Part shown: one piece after another, positions 1 to 11,937 of the stretch
How the letters are laid out: each line of letters opens with the position of its first letter
Numbering within the stretch: the stretch's first letter is position 1
Source: Narthecium ossifragum
Taxonomy: Eukaryota > Streptophyta > Magnoliopsida > Dioscoreales > Nartheciaceae
Assembly: GCA_963920575.1 (NCBI GenBank)
Contig: OY986966.1
Coordinates: forward strand, 20,717,656-20,781,655
DNA: 64,000 bases
Direction of reading: 5' to 3'
The notes under the pieces: model-generated
The model's database searches: none
Seen by the model: only the letters and a program-made list of their open reading frames with translations
What the model was told of the DNA's origin: nothing
Program-made: the position numbers and the translations under genes

Positions 1-290
1 TGCGACGGTCGACCGTGAGACCAAAAAGCGAGAAAGGCTTAAGGGGCACGGTTGATCGGGACATCGACCCTGGGAAGCCAAAAAAAGGAGACAGAGCCTC
101 ACGGTCGATGCAACGGTCGACCGTGAGGTAAAGTGGGAAAAAGGGTAAGGACCTACGGTCGATCGGAGCATCGACCTTGGGAGACTCAAAACGAGACAGA
201 GCCTCACGGTCGATGCGACAGTCGATCCTACGGTCGACCGTGAGGCCACGGTCGATGTGACGGTCGATCCAACGATCAACTGTCAGGCAT
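1..290. repeat. Array of ACGGTCGACCGT palindromes inside a family A LTR
   Basis: Perfect 12-bp palindromes ACGGTCGACCGT lie at 5-16, 113-124 and 230-241. Between them are half-sites of the type CACGGTCGATCGG...CATCGACC. Spacers differ in length and sequence, so this is not a simple tandem satellite. The same words recur at 34930-35300 in the other minus-strand family A LTR and, more loosely, at 5640-5800. Confidence 0.85.
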
Positions 291-1124
291 GGCGCACAGT
301 TCCTAAGAACAGTACCAGAAACCTAATTTCTTGGATTTGATCTATCCAACCATATCGGAAATCAATGAAACTTTGTAGGCACGCGTAATAAATGATTGGG
401 AAGCTATTGATATGAAGAAAACAAGATTTTGACGGTTAAAACTCAAATCTAGGTCCAGACGGCCAAAAACCTACAAACCGGCGATAATATAAGAATCGTC
501 CGATAAAATACGAAACCAATTGGTAGAGATACTCTAAGCAAGCTATAACACCAATGTATAAAGCCACACAACATTCTACCATGCACAACTACATCAAAAG
601 CATAATAAACCTATCCTAGGTAAACCCAATCATACGATCGGGGTAGAAACACCTACTTGATCAAGTAGGACAGCTCCTCCACGTATCCCTCAAACTCGAT
701 CGCCAATATCCACTCCTCGAAGATCGCGATTAGAAGCCCTAGCTCAGCCGGTAGGAGAGAGAGAGAGAGAGAGAATGATAGGAGAGGAAAGAAAAAGAAA
801 AAGGAAGAGAAGAGGTAGAAAAGAAAGGGCTATTTATAGAAACATGGAATCGATCACAGCCGTCCGATTCGATCTCTCCCGATCGAGCTCCAATCTTCCG
901 ATCGAAAACGCCTTTAAAGTTCTAATCAAACACATACATCAATCAAAGGCAGTGTGTAACGCAGGTGTGAAACCGACCGCCAGGGAGCAAATTTAGCAAA
1001 ATGCCCATGGAGTCAAAAACAACGATGCGATCAACCGATCGCATCCCAAGGCCAACCGAGCCAAATCACAAAACCAGACCCTCGGCCTAACGCGGTTGGA
1101 CTAAGTTGGAGGTATGGGTCCACA
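1..1124 (-). mobile_element. Family A (Tekay-type) LTR, minus strand, left end outside window
   Basis: This is the first half, in LTR orientation, of a family A LTR read on the minus strand. Positions 300-1124 align along their length with 35290-36119, including the stretch at 906-1120 and the terminus GGGTC(CT)CACA. The LTR ends at 1124 and is followed by GATCC (1125-1129), which also belongs to the plus-strand LTR it interrupts. A TATA-like stretch lies at 826-837 on the minus strand and a GA microsatellite at about 751-772. No coding sequence is present. Without the left end I cannot tell whether it is a solo LTR or part of an element. Confidence 0.8.
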
Positions 1125-3173
1125 GATCCTACTTACTGTTTTTCAGGTTTTTGGTGAGTTTGAGCTTGTTGTATTTGATTTGAGTAGAACTCTTTACATG
1201 CTCGTTGGTTTTTAGTATAAGTACTGGTTTTGGATTTGTGGTTCTTTGTACTACCAAACCCGAAGGTCTTGTGGGATTTGGTAGAGTTTTCCGACAGTAT
1301 TTCTCGCCGGTCAGTCTCCGGAGAACCTAACAGGATTGATCCTTTCATAAAGGATCGATCATTCTTAGGGCTTCATGCATAGTATGTGCATGATCCATCT
1401 TCTGGTGGAAGAAGATCGATCTTTTGCTTGGCGGCATGGATGATGTAACGGCCTCCCCATCCGGGGCCGCCCAGGGCCTGCGGGCTCCGTCTAGGATCCA
1501 CCCGAGAGCCCTACCCGACACAGTATTGTCTACTTTTGGCTCACCGTAGAAATATGGGAAAATTTCCCAGTGGGTCACCCATCATGAGACGGCTCCAAGG
1601 CAAGCACGCTTAACCTTGGAGTTTTCTGGCGGATCACTGCCATCACAGCTTTAAACCGCATTGTGTCTTATAAGGGTTACTAATATACTTATATATACGT
1701 GGGGTTGCTTACTCGGTTACCTGGTTTGGCCACACGCCCTCCAGGCAAACACCGACACCCAGTACCCCGGGTCTCACAGACGAGGTCCTTGGTCACGAAA
1801 GTGATCAATCTTCCTATCGATCCTTTGGCTTGGTGATCGATCTTCCTAGAGGGAAGATCGATCCCTTTGGCTTGACAAGGACTGAACCTTCCCATCAAGA
1901 GGATGATCGATCATTTCCCCTGGAGATGATCAATCCTTTGTGTGACAGGGAGGTGTTTTCAATGGTTTTTGCCCGTGGGGCTTCATTTATGCGGTTTTCT
2001 TTACTGCTTATACATGGTACATGTCCTTGAGCATGTTGGCCTCATAATGAGGGGTAGTGGTGAACCGGGAGAGTGACGACTCCCGGGATGTGTAGATAGC
2101 ATGTTGTATTGTTAGTCTTTTTTGTCGAGGTTGCTTCCCGTAACATGCTGCCTCTTTGTCGACTGGCTGTAGTTGGCAGGGGTTACCATTGCACCAGCCC
2201 CTTGGCCTGTTTTACCTGTTCACCACCCGGGGCCGGCAGGGTGCCGAGCCCAGACCTTGTTTAATTAATCGTCACATATGTTGCATGCGGATCTACTTTC
2301 CTGCGTGTACTCATAGCATGCATCTGGGTGTGCATTAGCTGCATTAGGTTAGGGCGTGGGCGATATGTGATATCACCGTCCCGAAGTTTGGAAGCTCGGA
2401 TTTAGCCTTAGGACCGGGGCTGGGAAGCTTGGTTCAAGTTTGAATGGTGGTGTTCAGTCGATTTTGATGATAGGCCTAGATGACTTGAACACCTGTTGAT
2501 CGATGATTTAGAGGTCATGTCGGCCTCGAGCCGGGTGCTAAGGTATAGCCGGTGTCCGGTGATCTATGACTCTAGAGTAGAGGGTTTGCCTACTCAGTGG
2601 TGCTATTTCCTACCGGCAGTGTTGGTTTTCTGCTTGTTAGTCTACAGTGTTGGTTTCTTGCGTTCAGGGACACTCTTTGGGGTTATAGGACCCCTTCTAC
2701 ACCCAGACTTTGTTAGAGGGCGACACTGTTGCATTTCTCTCTTCCTTTTGTGAGTCGTAGTGTAGTTTCCTTGCTGAGCTTAGTTGCTCACTCTTACCCG
2801 GGCTGCGTTTTGTAGGTGTAGGCGTTAGCTCCTCTTCGGTGGCCCCTACCGGGCAGTGCGGCGGCACCTGGCGGTGTTTGAGGAGTGGTGATCTTTTTGT
2901 TCCTGAACTCTTGTATAGTTAGTCTCCTACGGGAGTGTATAAATGTTTGTAATTGATTTCCCCTCCTTGAGGTTTTGTAGACTTGTACTTTGAAATTGTA
3001 ATCTTTGAGTTTGAGGTTTCAGTTGATGTTAGAATTGTTAATTAAGGGTGGTTAATGAATTGCTTAGGGAGACCAATAGGTTAGAGGGAACCCTCACCAT
3101 TATTTTTCGCAGTTGGTTAGGTTCCGGTTCGCATCCCCGGCCCGGTTAGGCTTTCGCGATTTAGGGCGCGACA
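1125..3173 (+). mobile_element. Family A LTR, plus strand, 3' portion
   Basis: The sequence from GATCCTAC onward matches the middle and 3' part of other plus-strand family A LTRs (compare 46700-48413 and 44440-44940). It runs to the family terminus GGGCGCGACA at 3173. Copies of the AGATCGATCT word occur at about 1344-1430 and 1800-1930. The 5' part of this LTR must lie left of the window, because the minus-strand LTR ending at 1124 is inserted into it. No gene is seen. Confidence 0.8.
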
Positions 3174-3376
3174 AATCACATATCTCAATCCAAGACCGTG
3201 TGTGCATTACGCGGGTATGAAACCGACCGTCAATGCGCAATTTACCAAATTACCCTTAGGGTCCAAAAGCAGTGATGCGATCAACCGATCGCAAAACAAG
3301 GCCAACCGAGCCAAACCACGAAACCAGACCCTTGACCTAACGCGGTCGAACCAATTTGGAAATACGGGTCCTCACA
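3174..3376 (-). mobile_element. Family A LTR 5'-terminal fragment, minus strand
   Basis: These 203 bases match 906-1124 and end in the family terminus GGGTCCTCACA. They are the first part of a minus-strand family A LTR that the plus-strand LTR ending at 3173 has interrupted. With the two preceding entries this makes three insertions of one family into itself, in alternating orientation. Confidence 0.75.
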
Positions 3377-3711
3377 GGCAGAGTCCGGGCTGGAGAAGAA
3401 GAAGTGGTCATCAGAGTTGGAGTGAAGGTAGGAGATGGAGAAGAGGAAAGAGGGAGAGGTAGTGGAGGAGGGAGTTAGAGTAGGAGTAGGAGGATAGTTT
3501 GGCTTAGGATGGGATAGGGAAAAGGAAAGAGGAAGGAGGAGAAGGGAGGAAGGGAGAGAAAGACGGTGGCCGGGGAGGCGGCGGTGAGCCGGGAGGGGCC
3601 GTTTGGGGGCGACGGGGTCACGGCCGAGCGGCTCAGTGGGCTGGGCAGCGCATGGAGGCGCAAACAATTGGCCTTGGACCATTGCCTCTTCGTGAGGGTG
3701 GTGGTGCGAGG
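3377..3711. other. AG-rich unassigned DNA, left flank of the family D LTR
   Basis: Purine-rich sequence (GGAGGA/GAGAAG runs). With the LTR at 3712-5183 removed it continues directly into similar AG/GC-rich sequence at 5189-5460, so both belong to one older unit. Long reading frames here are proline/serine low-complexity translations of purine runs, and I do not accept them as genes. Confidence 0.5.
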
Positions 3712-5183
3712 TGATGTCGATCAAATGTATCTCACACAGCGGTCGCGGTGCAGTACAACATAAGAGTGGTCGATCCCATAGAGAGACAAGCAGAAAAGAA
3801 CCAGAAATACATATAACAATATATCAAAAACAATCAAGAGCGTAAGAGTTAAGAAAGTTAGATCGAAGATTTACTAGTGATGTGAGATTAACGAATGAAA
3901 TCTGGATTTGGAGAAGGCTAGGCTTAAGGAATTCCTTGATCAGACTTGGGTTTTTCTCTTATCAATGGTACATGCAATACTTAGTTGAGGAATTTACATC
4001 CCAATCACCTCAACTCGAAGATATGGAATTATGAATCTAGTAGAATATGAATGTCTCTTCTTATGATCAGGTCTTCCTCGTTACATCACGAACTCCATCC
4101 TAATAGAATCTTAGAATACACAATACCGGCTGTCACTACAGGCAGCATGCAGCAGAGGTTTCATGGGATAAAACTCTAACCTTGTCTTACCAAATCCCTA
4201 AGAGTATGCAATATCGGTTGTCACCACAGGAAATGCATAATAAAGGTTTCACGAGACTAGGTAGGAAACAAATGAGATAACTATGGGATCACAATATCAT
4301 AAAAGAAGCATGACTGGAATTATAATAATATTCAACCACATAACAATCTGTGAAGATCCAATACATATATAGAGTTTAAATAATAAAGAACAAAACATGA
4401 ACCATCGATGAAGAAGAAACCCTCACCCTTGTTCAGTCATCCGTCCGCCATGCCTTGAAGATTTACTCGGCTATGGAGATGAAGATTCTCTTCTTTTCTT
4501 CGCCTCCAATTGCTCTCCAATAACTCTTGAACTGCTGCCCAAAAGACCCCTTTGAATAACCCTAAGTCCCTTATTTATAGCCTCCAAAAGAGTTCCACTC
4601 GGATTAGATCTGCACCTTTAATTTTCTCTCCGTCAAACAAAAGATCGATCTTTTTAAAGAAGAAGATCAATCTTTTCATCCCGTATAATTGCCTGTGCCC
4701 GAAGAAGATCGATCTTTTTACAGGAGAAGATCGATATTTTGAAAAGGTACTCTCCGTCTTCATTCCTATACAGAGAAGATCGAGCCTCTTATTCTGTGAA
4801 GATCGATCTTTTAATTCTTCATGAAAATTTCAGCTTCTTTCTTAGCACTGCGCATTGGTACCAAAAATATCGTAACTTCATCTAGCAAACTCAGAATCAT
4901 GAACCGTAAAATTATCCAGAAATTAGACTTCCAGAGCTTTCCAATCATAGATGGTACATCATCTTATTCTTTTTAAGAAGGTACAGTTTAATGTTTGAAA
5001 CTGACCCATGTAATCTTTTCGCATTCTTTGCTCATTTTGACTCTTATTTCATGCATTTTTGAGCAACCTTTGTGAAGCATCATACAAGTGTAAAACAATA
5101 CTAAATAGGCTAATTAAGGATGAAGAATCTAGCAATTGGACTGGTGAATAGGCTTTTCAGAGTGCACTTTCATGCACTGATCA
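3712..5183 (-). mobile_element. Family D solo LTR, minus strand, TSD CGAGG
   Basis: On the minus strand it starts TGATCAGTGCATGAAAGTGC and ends ...CGACATCA. It is flanked by exact 5-bp duplications CGAGG at 3707-3711 and 5184-5188. It aligns in LTR orientation with 19437-21109: the same start, the same segment near a GCGCAGT motif, the same CTATAAATA box and a similar terminus. No internal domain lies between the TSDs, so it is a solo LTR. Its lineage within the LTR retrotransposons is unknown. Confidence 0.88.
4571..4815 (-). promoter_or_regulatory. LTR promoter: TATA box with an upstream GATCGATC palindrome array
   Basis: On the minus strand CTATAAATAA (4571-4580) is a good TATA box. Just upstream of it, at 4639-4815, are repeated AAGATCGATCTT words; the copy at 4639-4654 is a perfect 16-bp palindrome (AAAAGATCGATCTTTT). 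The equivalent place in the other family D LTR carries CCGATCGATCGG words instead. The promoter role is inferred from position in the LTR. Confidence 0.6.
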
Positions 5184-8100
5184 CGAGGGGCGGGTGGCGC
5201 CGGAGCTGGGGAAGAAGAGGAGCGGTAGGAGCTTGGAAAGGAAGAGAGGAAAAGAGAGAGGAAGAGAGAGAGAGACCGCGGAGCGGCTTGGGTGGCCTGG
5301 CCGTGTGGGCACGACACGTGGGCTGGCAACGGAGCCGCGGGCGTGGGCGCCGGGCCAGCGGAGGAGAGAGAAAGAAGAGAGAATGAGAAAGAAGAGGGGG
5401 AGCGGCTTAGCAACGAGCGCTGTTTATGGCACACGGCCGGTGATACGCCAAGATTTCTCGTAAGCGCGGGTACCGGGTCTCTTGCCTGGTCTCTGCTCCT
5501 CTTTAGCCAAATCTATGGCTAGGTCGAGAGATACCTTTAGGGTTTTAGGAGAAGCACCCTAGGTATTTGACGAGGAAGGCTTAAACCGGAGGAGAGAGAC
5601 GGATGAAGAAGAGGATTATCTCGCAACTTCCTCTATAGTCGACTGTCGCTCCTCCAAGACAGGTCATATAGGCCATTGTCGATCGGTCCATCGACCGTCA
5701 CATCGACCGTCAGCCTATTTTCCCACGACCAGCTTCCGCGGTCGATCCGTGCATCAACCGCCATACCCCACGGTCGATCCGTTCATCGACCATCGCATAA
5801 AAATACATTAAATATGATTTTAATGCTTTTCAAATTAATGGATATTAATATAAAACCAATGTTTTATCATCAACCATACATTGACATCATCGAAACAATA
5901 TTAGGACTAACAAGGGTTACAACTACTCCTAGGATTATTCTACTAATAACTCTACTTTATTCATCATAATTCGTCCATAACCTAATACAAACTATAGAGG
6001 TCATTTCATAGAGGCCTTGACAGAGTTCTAATCAGACTAGACAACCTTCTTGCTTAAATCAGCATGTAATAAGATTTTCTTACTAAGACTCAATCATAAC
6101 TCAAACTTCCTAATAACTAGAACTCATAATAGGAACTAACAAATCAAAGCATAAACTGAACTCAAACTAGGAAATCAACTAGGAAAGCAATTGAGAAACT
6201 AACTAAGGAATAACCACCTAGGAATGGGATTCCTTTTGGCCAGCTTTGGCTTGGGGCATGGTCCAAGGCCGGGTCCTACCAAGGGGTGGGGCCGGACCTG
6301 GTTCCACTTTGCATGTGGGACCCACCCCTTGGCTGGGTGTGGGTTGGGCTTGGGTTCCAACTGTATCAGCCGGCTTAACGTCGGGATGGTCGGAGGAGAG
6401 GGGGGGGGAGCAAGAGGGCTAGACCAAGGCGAAGGGGGAAGAAGCAGTATCCGAAAGACGAGGGATCACCGGTGATTTTCACGGTCGAAACCCGAGTCAG
6501 GTGCTCTGGGAAGTGGTTGACTTGGTAGCGAACTCCCTAAGACGATCCCTTCATCAAGGGAACTGAGCTTGGTTGGAGAAGCATTTGGAGGGTTTTAATT
6601 ATTTCTTGATTTATTTAACTACATGGTATCGGCCGGGGGTGTCTTTATATAGGCATTATACAAGAGGCCTAACTAGAATGGAACTCTGGCTTACTGACAT
6701 CCTACTCAAGTAATAACTTATTTTAGAAGGGAAAAAGGAAGAGTCCTACGAAAACTCTGATGACTATACTAGAAAACCAAACTAGGAAAGCAAGTAGGAA
6801 ACTAATTAGGATTGATTGGGGATTCAAGGGAGGCAGGTGGGGCCGGCCAAGAGGGTGGCCTTTTTTGAGGGGAAGCCGATCCTTGTGGTGCCAATTTGGG
6901 TCTTGGCTGGATTGATGTTGGGTATGGACCATGCGTGATATCAGGTTTTTGAAGCTTCAAATTTTGACGCGTATCATCTAGGTACAATATTATCTGGAGC
7001 TTTGATTGACCTCAATTAGCTATGTTGTCAATAACAATGATGTGACATGTTTACAACTCATTACAGAAGCTGTTCACCAAGGTTATGAGTGACTTAGCTA
7101 TATATTATTTAGTTAATTGGCATTAACCTCATATTAGAAAACAATATTGGTAAAAAAACCCATCTTATAAGCTTTTAAGGTTATAACCCCACACGTGTGT
7201 TTAACATGAATGCTTATTTTAGAAAATGGTAAAATTTCCCTTGTCGTGAACGAATGGCTGAGAATTCACCCGACAACGTTCAATGGTGGAACCTCATCGT
7301 CGGAGTTCGGGGAAGACATTGGAGGGTTCATGGGAGGTTGGGGAATCCTCCCGTGGGGTCCGATCGTGGAATCGGGCTCCGAAGTGGTCGGCTCTGGAGG
7401 TTAGGCGTGGTTGGTTTGGGTGGAGTTGGTCGACGCCGGAGAAGGCGTTGGCAGTGAGGGTGGAAGAGGTCGGAGGTGGGTAGTGGAGGAGTTGTTGGTG
7501 AGTTTAGAGGTGGTTTGGAGGCGTTGATGTGGTTGGAGCGCCGATGACGGACGGTGATCGCCGGTGGGTTCTTGGGGGTTGATGCCAGCGTCAGAGAGGC
7601 GAGTGGGAGATATTATAGGAGGAGTTTGGGGGTGATTTAAGGGTGATTCGGTGACGGAAAGGCGCCGGACGGCGGCACAGTGGTGGCCGCTCTTAGTCGA
7701 GCCGCTTGAGCCGGGATGATAAAGTCCCAGCTTGATGTCGAGCCGCTTGTGGCTTGGGGGCAAGCTAGACCAAGTGGGGGGTGGGGAGAGGAAGAGGAGA
7801 TAGAAAAGCCATGGAAAATTGGAAAAATGGGTAAAAACCAAGGAAAAATAGGGGCAAAGGTGGAGAAGATTATGGAAGAAAACTAGAGGTGATTGAAGAG
7901 ACCATTGATGGAGAATCTCAACCAATTGAGCATTACGTTGTGATTTGGGGAGTTAAAAAGATAAAATTATAGGAAAGATAAAATTGGATCGATGACCAAA
8001 TGAGCTTATCGGAGGTCAAGACCGGCACAGGAGGGTTGGCAGGGATCTAGAAAATTGATCCCTAGTGTCTGATCGGCGAGAACGGTGTCGGATGCGACGG

Positions 8101-8955
8101 ATTTGAGGTGTAAAAAGATAAAAGATAAAATTGAAGGATAAATAAAATTGACGGAAAGATAAAATTATTGGAAATATAAAATTGGATGGACGACGACATG
8201 AGCTAGCCAGAGGTCAAGACCGGCACATGAAGTTCATAGGGGACATGGGAAATTGATCCCTAGTGTCTGATCGGCGAGAACAACGTCGGGTGCAGTAGGG
8301 GAACTCAAGGCGGTGGATATGAGCGGAGGGAGGAGCAAGGTGAGGACAACGGAGGTGTCGGGGTTTGGGTCGGGGTCGCAAACAGAGACGAGGAAGGAGG
8401 TCGAGAAAGAAGGAGGAGGGTGTAGGTGGTTGCGAGGTTGTCAGGATTGAGGAAGGGGATTGTGGTACTCGGGTTGGTCGTGACCAGCGGGATCACTGGA
8501 GGAGATGGAGGTGGTTGGGGTGGTGCTCGGGTCTAGAACAAGGAGGAGGTAGTGTTGCTAGAGGATGATAGGGATGATGAGGAAACAGAGATGGTGGTTG
8601 GTGTTGAATGGAGAGATTGTCGGAGTTGGTCGTCGGAGTTGAAATCCGGAGTTTATCGCCGGAGCTTCGGCAAGTTTGAAGATCGGTCAGTGTTGCGGAG
8701 GAGAAGAGAGGTCGCGAGTAAAAAAATAGAGGGAGAGGGCATTATCGTCTTTCATCATGAATTTTGGGTTTTTTTCGCCCCAAAAACTGTTTGCTTGGGG
8801 GCTAATGACAAATGTCATAATACTAATAACAAATGCCGCCACTACTTTGGGTCTCTGGCTAAGTTCCCCTATATTATTTGACCTATTACCTAGGTTACAA
8901 GGATTATATATAAATAATATGTTTCATGTTAATATTAATTGTTGATAATGAATTA
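5184..8955. other. Unassigned intergenic/old repeat DNA without a recognisable gene
   Basis: AG/GC-rich sequence to about 5460 is followed by a short cluster of CGGTCGATCCG...CATCGACC half-sites at 5640-5800. AT-rich DNA follows, then two related segments (about 6130-6260 and 6775-6850) sharing an ACTAGGAAAGCAA motif next to GGCC-rich words. From 7210 to 8760 the sequence is G-rich, and its long frames on both strands are low-complexity translations. It may be decayed LTR material, but I found no termini, primer site or conserved domain. Confidence 0.4.
7950..8300 (+). repeat. Diverged direct duplication
   Basis: The segment at about 7965-8098 (AGATAAAATTGGATCGATGAC through GATCGGCGAGAAC) recurs at about 8150-8292 with several differences. 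Both copies contain GAGGTCAAGACCGGCACA and AAATTGATCCCTAGTGTC. It is a local tandem duplication in non-coding DNA. Confidence 0.6.
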
Positions 8956-8960
8956 ATGAT

Positions 8961-9882
8961 TGTTAGTCAAAATAATGGTTAACCAATCAATGATCGATAT
9001 GTTAGCAAAATACTAGTGACCGATGACCGATTAACCTATGACTTCATCATCAAATCTGAATGGACGATCAAATGTTTGACATGCAGAGAGGAAGCATCGA
9101 CCAAATGCAATGTAGATACATGCAAAGAAGAATCATTGGCCAAAGGCTATTGCAAAGCAAGCAAGTAAAGGTCATCGACCAAGCGCGACCAAGATGTGTG
9201 CGATGAAGGATCATCGACCATGTGCAACATCCTCATCGACCAAAGAGCTGAACGTCGTGGAGAAATAGTTAGAACACGGTTATACCACGATCTCCTTTAA
9301 TTGCGCCACGATCACTCCATGCGGGAATGGTTATTAGCGCTATTAGATATAAATAGGCTTTTTCTCATCATTGTACTCTCTCTGACACTCTTGTAACTAG
9401 CCTACGAGCATGGATTTTTACGTTGCTGTTTTATTTATAAGTTCTTTAAATTAATGAAGATCGTTTAGCTTATTTAATGTTCTACTTTGCTATTCTCTTA
9501 GATTAGTTTAAACTAGTGTAGTTTAAGTAATCTTAGTTTCTTCATAGTAGATTAATTTAGGGTTACCGTAGGTTTAATCTTGCTTTTATCTAGATTTAGT
9601 TGTTCTATGATCACCTTTATCATTTTTTAGGTTTAATTAGTTGTTTTTGATAGGTTCATCGTTTTAACTAGATTAAATTAGGCTTAAACTAGGATTAATT
9701 TAGGATTATCTCTTGTGTTCTTCATAATTATCCATTTAAATATATTTTAACTAAATTTGATCGCATTTCTAATAAATTTGACACTTATGTTCGAACTGAG
9801 TTCGAAGGAGTTAAACCTTAGCACATCCATGATTTTGACATTTTGACTATTGCCGGTCAACAGCAAGATTTCCACGTCAACA
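8961..9882 (+). mobile_element. Family B (Tat-like) solo LTR, TSD ATGAT
   Basis: It starts TGTTAGTCAAAATAATGG and ends ...CACGTCAACA. Exact 5-bp duplications ATGAT lie at 8956-8960 and 9883-9887. It aligns with the reverse complement of 31841-32902, the 3' LTR of the minus-strand element described below, including the start and the GCCGGTCAACAG segment near the end. The word CATCGACCA is iterated at 9095, 9173, 9212 and 9234. No internal region is present. Confidence 0.88.
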
Positions 9883-9887
9883 ATGAT

Positions 9888-11280
9888 AATGACCGGTTAA
9901 TAATTGTACAAATTTCAAAAGAAATGAATTTTGAAAAGTTATATTAGTTTATTGAACTTTTAGTTATTGCATATGTTTGTACATATTTGATTGCTTCCAC
10001 CACACATGAATTATGATATTTATGCATTGAGCTGTCTAGACCTCCATTTCATTATCCTTTGTTTCCAAGGATTAAGAAAACTAATCAAGAAGAATGAGTG
10101 GTTGGGCGGTGGGCGATTGTGAAAATTTTGACTGGTTCAAAAATACATAGTTGTTGAAGGAGACGCTGATATTTTGATTCCATTGGAGTTGACTATTGTA
10201 TTTTGAGATTAAATCCATTTTGTAAAATGCTTTTGTTAATTGGGCTTTAAAATATTTCAGAGTTCTCGACGGTGGTAGGTAGAACGAGGATAAAATAGAA
10301 ACGATTACTTTTGATATTTGAAGATAAGTATAAGGATAATAGGGTTAAGGCCCCCGTACCAAACATGTCTTTATCGATGTGATGAATAATTTAATTTTGC
10401 ATCATATTGTCATGGGAATTAAGGCTTCGTCATGCATGACAAGATATTGATCTGCAACGTGGGCTACGAACATATGTCGGCGTTATTAACTCTATTACTC
10501 TACACATGATGCTTTGCTAGCTTTTGCCATGCACGCACACCTCTGCTTCGCTGGGCTTGAGAATGAGAATGTTTTACATATTAAATTCACTTATTTATTG
10601 ATTTATAAGAAAAGATTTGTTTTATTTTTACTTTATATTTCAGGCCAAAACTCTTTTTCTCGAGCAACTATGCCTTTGAAATCCATAAAATATTAAGGTA
10701 TTACATACAAATATAGAGATAGTTTTGACATTAATTACTTTCCTTTAATAAGGATTCCTGCGTACGTAACACCTGCTGAGAGGGCCAATGACATAATGGT
10801 ATGAGAAAAAAAAATTTGGTTTAAAATGAAAAGGAAATGCAACACAAACATGTTTTAATAAATCAATAAACAAGTGGATTCAATATGTAAAAAATTATGA
10901 GAATGATGAATCCTTTCTTTATATGTTACTAAATTTTATCCATGTAGCAAAATAACCTAGCTACTCGATATTATTTTTCCGATAGATTTTCCTTCAAAGA
11001 ATATTGGATATAGAGGCATAATATGTATTCATATTAGTCGTGTGCATATACATTTTATTTTTATAAATACCACCTACTTTGTATAGCTAGATTGTAAAAC
11101 CCCCAACTCCTTCCTTATTGGATTCGTGTTTTGCCCCCTTTTTTCATAGCAAAAAGCTCTTGGCTAGTTTTTCACCAACAAATTTTTTTTAAAGAATATT
11201 GTGTTAGGAAAAAAATAAAAAAAAATGCTCGTCTTGGGATTTTGAATTTGACTCATAATAAATTGATCGTTCAATTACAG
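9888..11280. other. AT-rich intergenic DNA, nothing recognised
   Basis: No conserved coding sequence, TIR or LTR terminus was found. Frames here are short and AT-rich. It continues from the sequence left of 8956 once the family B solo LTR is removed. Confidence 0.5.
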
Positions 11281-11937
11281 ATTTTTTTTTGATTAATTAA
11301 ACCAAAAGGCTACAAACCTTAACAGAGGCTAATGACAAACTTGCATGTCGGCTAAGGGACCAACCCCCACCCCTCCAGTACCATGAAAAAGACTAGAAAG
11401 CCCGAGGGCCTCTCGCGCCAGATGATTCGCGTGCAAATTTTGCTCCCGGGGAATGTGCACGACATGGAATTCAGTGAGAGCACGAGTCGACCACCATATA
11501 TTTTGAATCGCGTCGATGCATTCCTCCGCAAGTGGAAGTCGTCCCTCTATCATATGCACTGCATAAAGGAAGTCACTTTCAACATGGACGCACTTGAATC
11601 CAAAGACCCTCGCTTTGTTAACTGCAAATTGGATGGCACCTAGCTCACCAAGGAGTATGGATTCCGTCTCATGGGTGCTGCTCTCTCCCCAGAGCACCAG
11701 CCCATCATCGTCTACACAGGCCACCCCAATACCCGCTATGGCAGCCCTGCTATCAAAGGATGCATCAACCTGAAGTCGTATGCTCTGCTCCTGCGCCTCC
11801 ACCAGCCTTCTTCCCCGTTTCGTTGATGTAGCCAAATACTCTCTGGACTGCCACCTAATCAGGCGAGCAAGCTCCCCGGGCTCTTGTCCCCCCTCCCCAG
11901 ATAACACTAATGATCCAATAGTACGTAGTTTGGTCAT
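11281..11937 (-). pseudogene. LINE-derived RNase H domain remnant
   Basis: The minus-strand frame 11329-11937 (202 codons) encodes an RNase H-like domain of the kind at the C-terminus of plant LINE ORF2 (RVT_3 family). It has a VDASFD start, then GELGAIQFAVNKA, HVESDFL and a late IPREQNLHANHLARE segment. These match the expected order of acidic residues followed by the H/N-rich end. A run of T at about 11282-11290 lies just beyond the 3' end, consistent with a LINE poly(A) tail on this strand. Upstream LINE domains (RT, endonuclease) are absent, so this is a 5'-truncated copy or a remnant. It is unlikely to be a host gene, although its frame is still open. Confidence 0.75.

Noticed and set aside
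1..290. Array as a centromeric or other satellite
   Set aside because: Spacer length and sequence vary and the array is confined to an LTR; there is no constant period.
3281..3724. 147-codon minus-strand frame
   Set aside because: Pro/Ser/Leu low-complexity translation of purine-rich DNA that crosses a family A LTR end and the start of a family D LTR. Not a gene.
5129..5434. 101-codon minus-strand and overlapping plus-strand frames
   Set aside because: Low-complexity Ser/Pro and Arg/Glu translations of GA-rich DNA, overlapping an LTR terminus.
11329..11937. Stand-alone host RNase H gene
   Set aside because: The domain type is that of plant LINE ORF2 C-termini and a poly(T) run lies at its 3' side; a LINE remnant is simpler.
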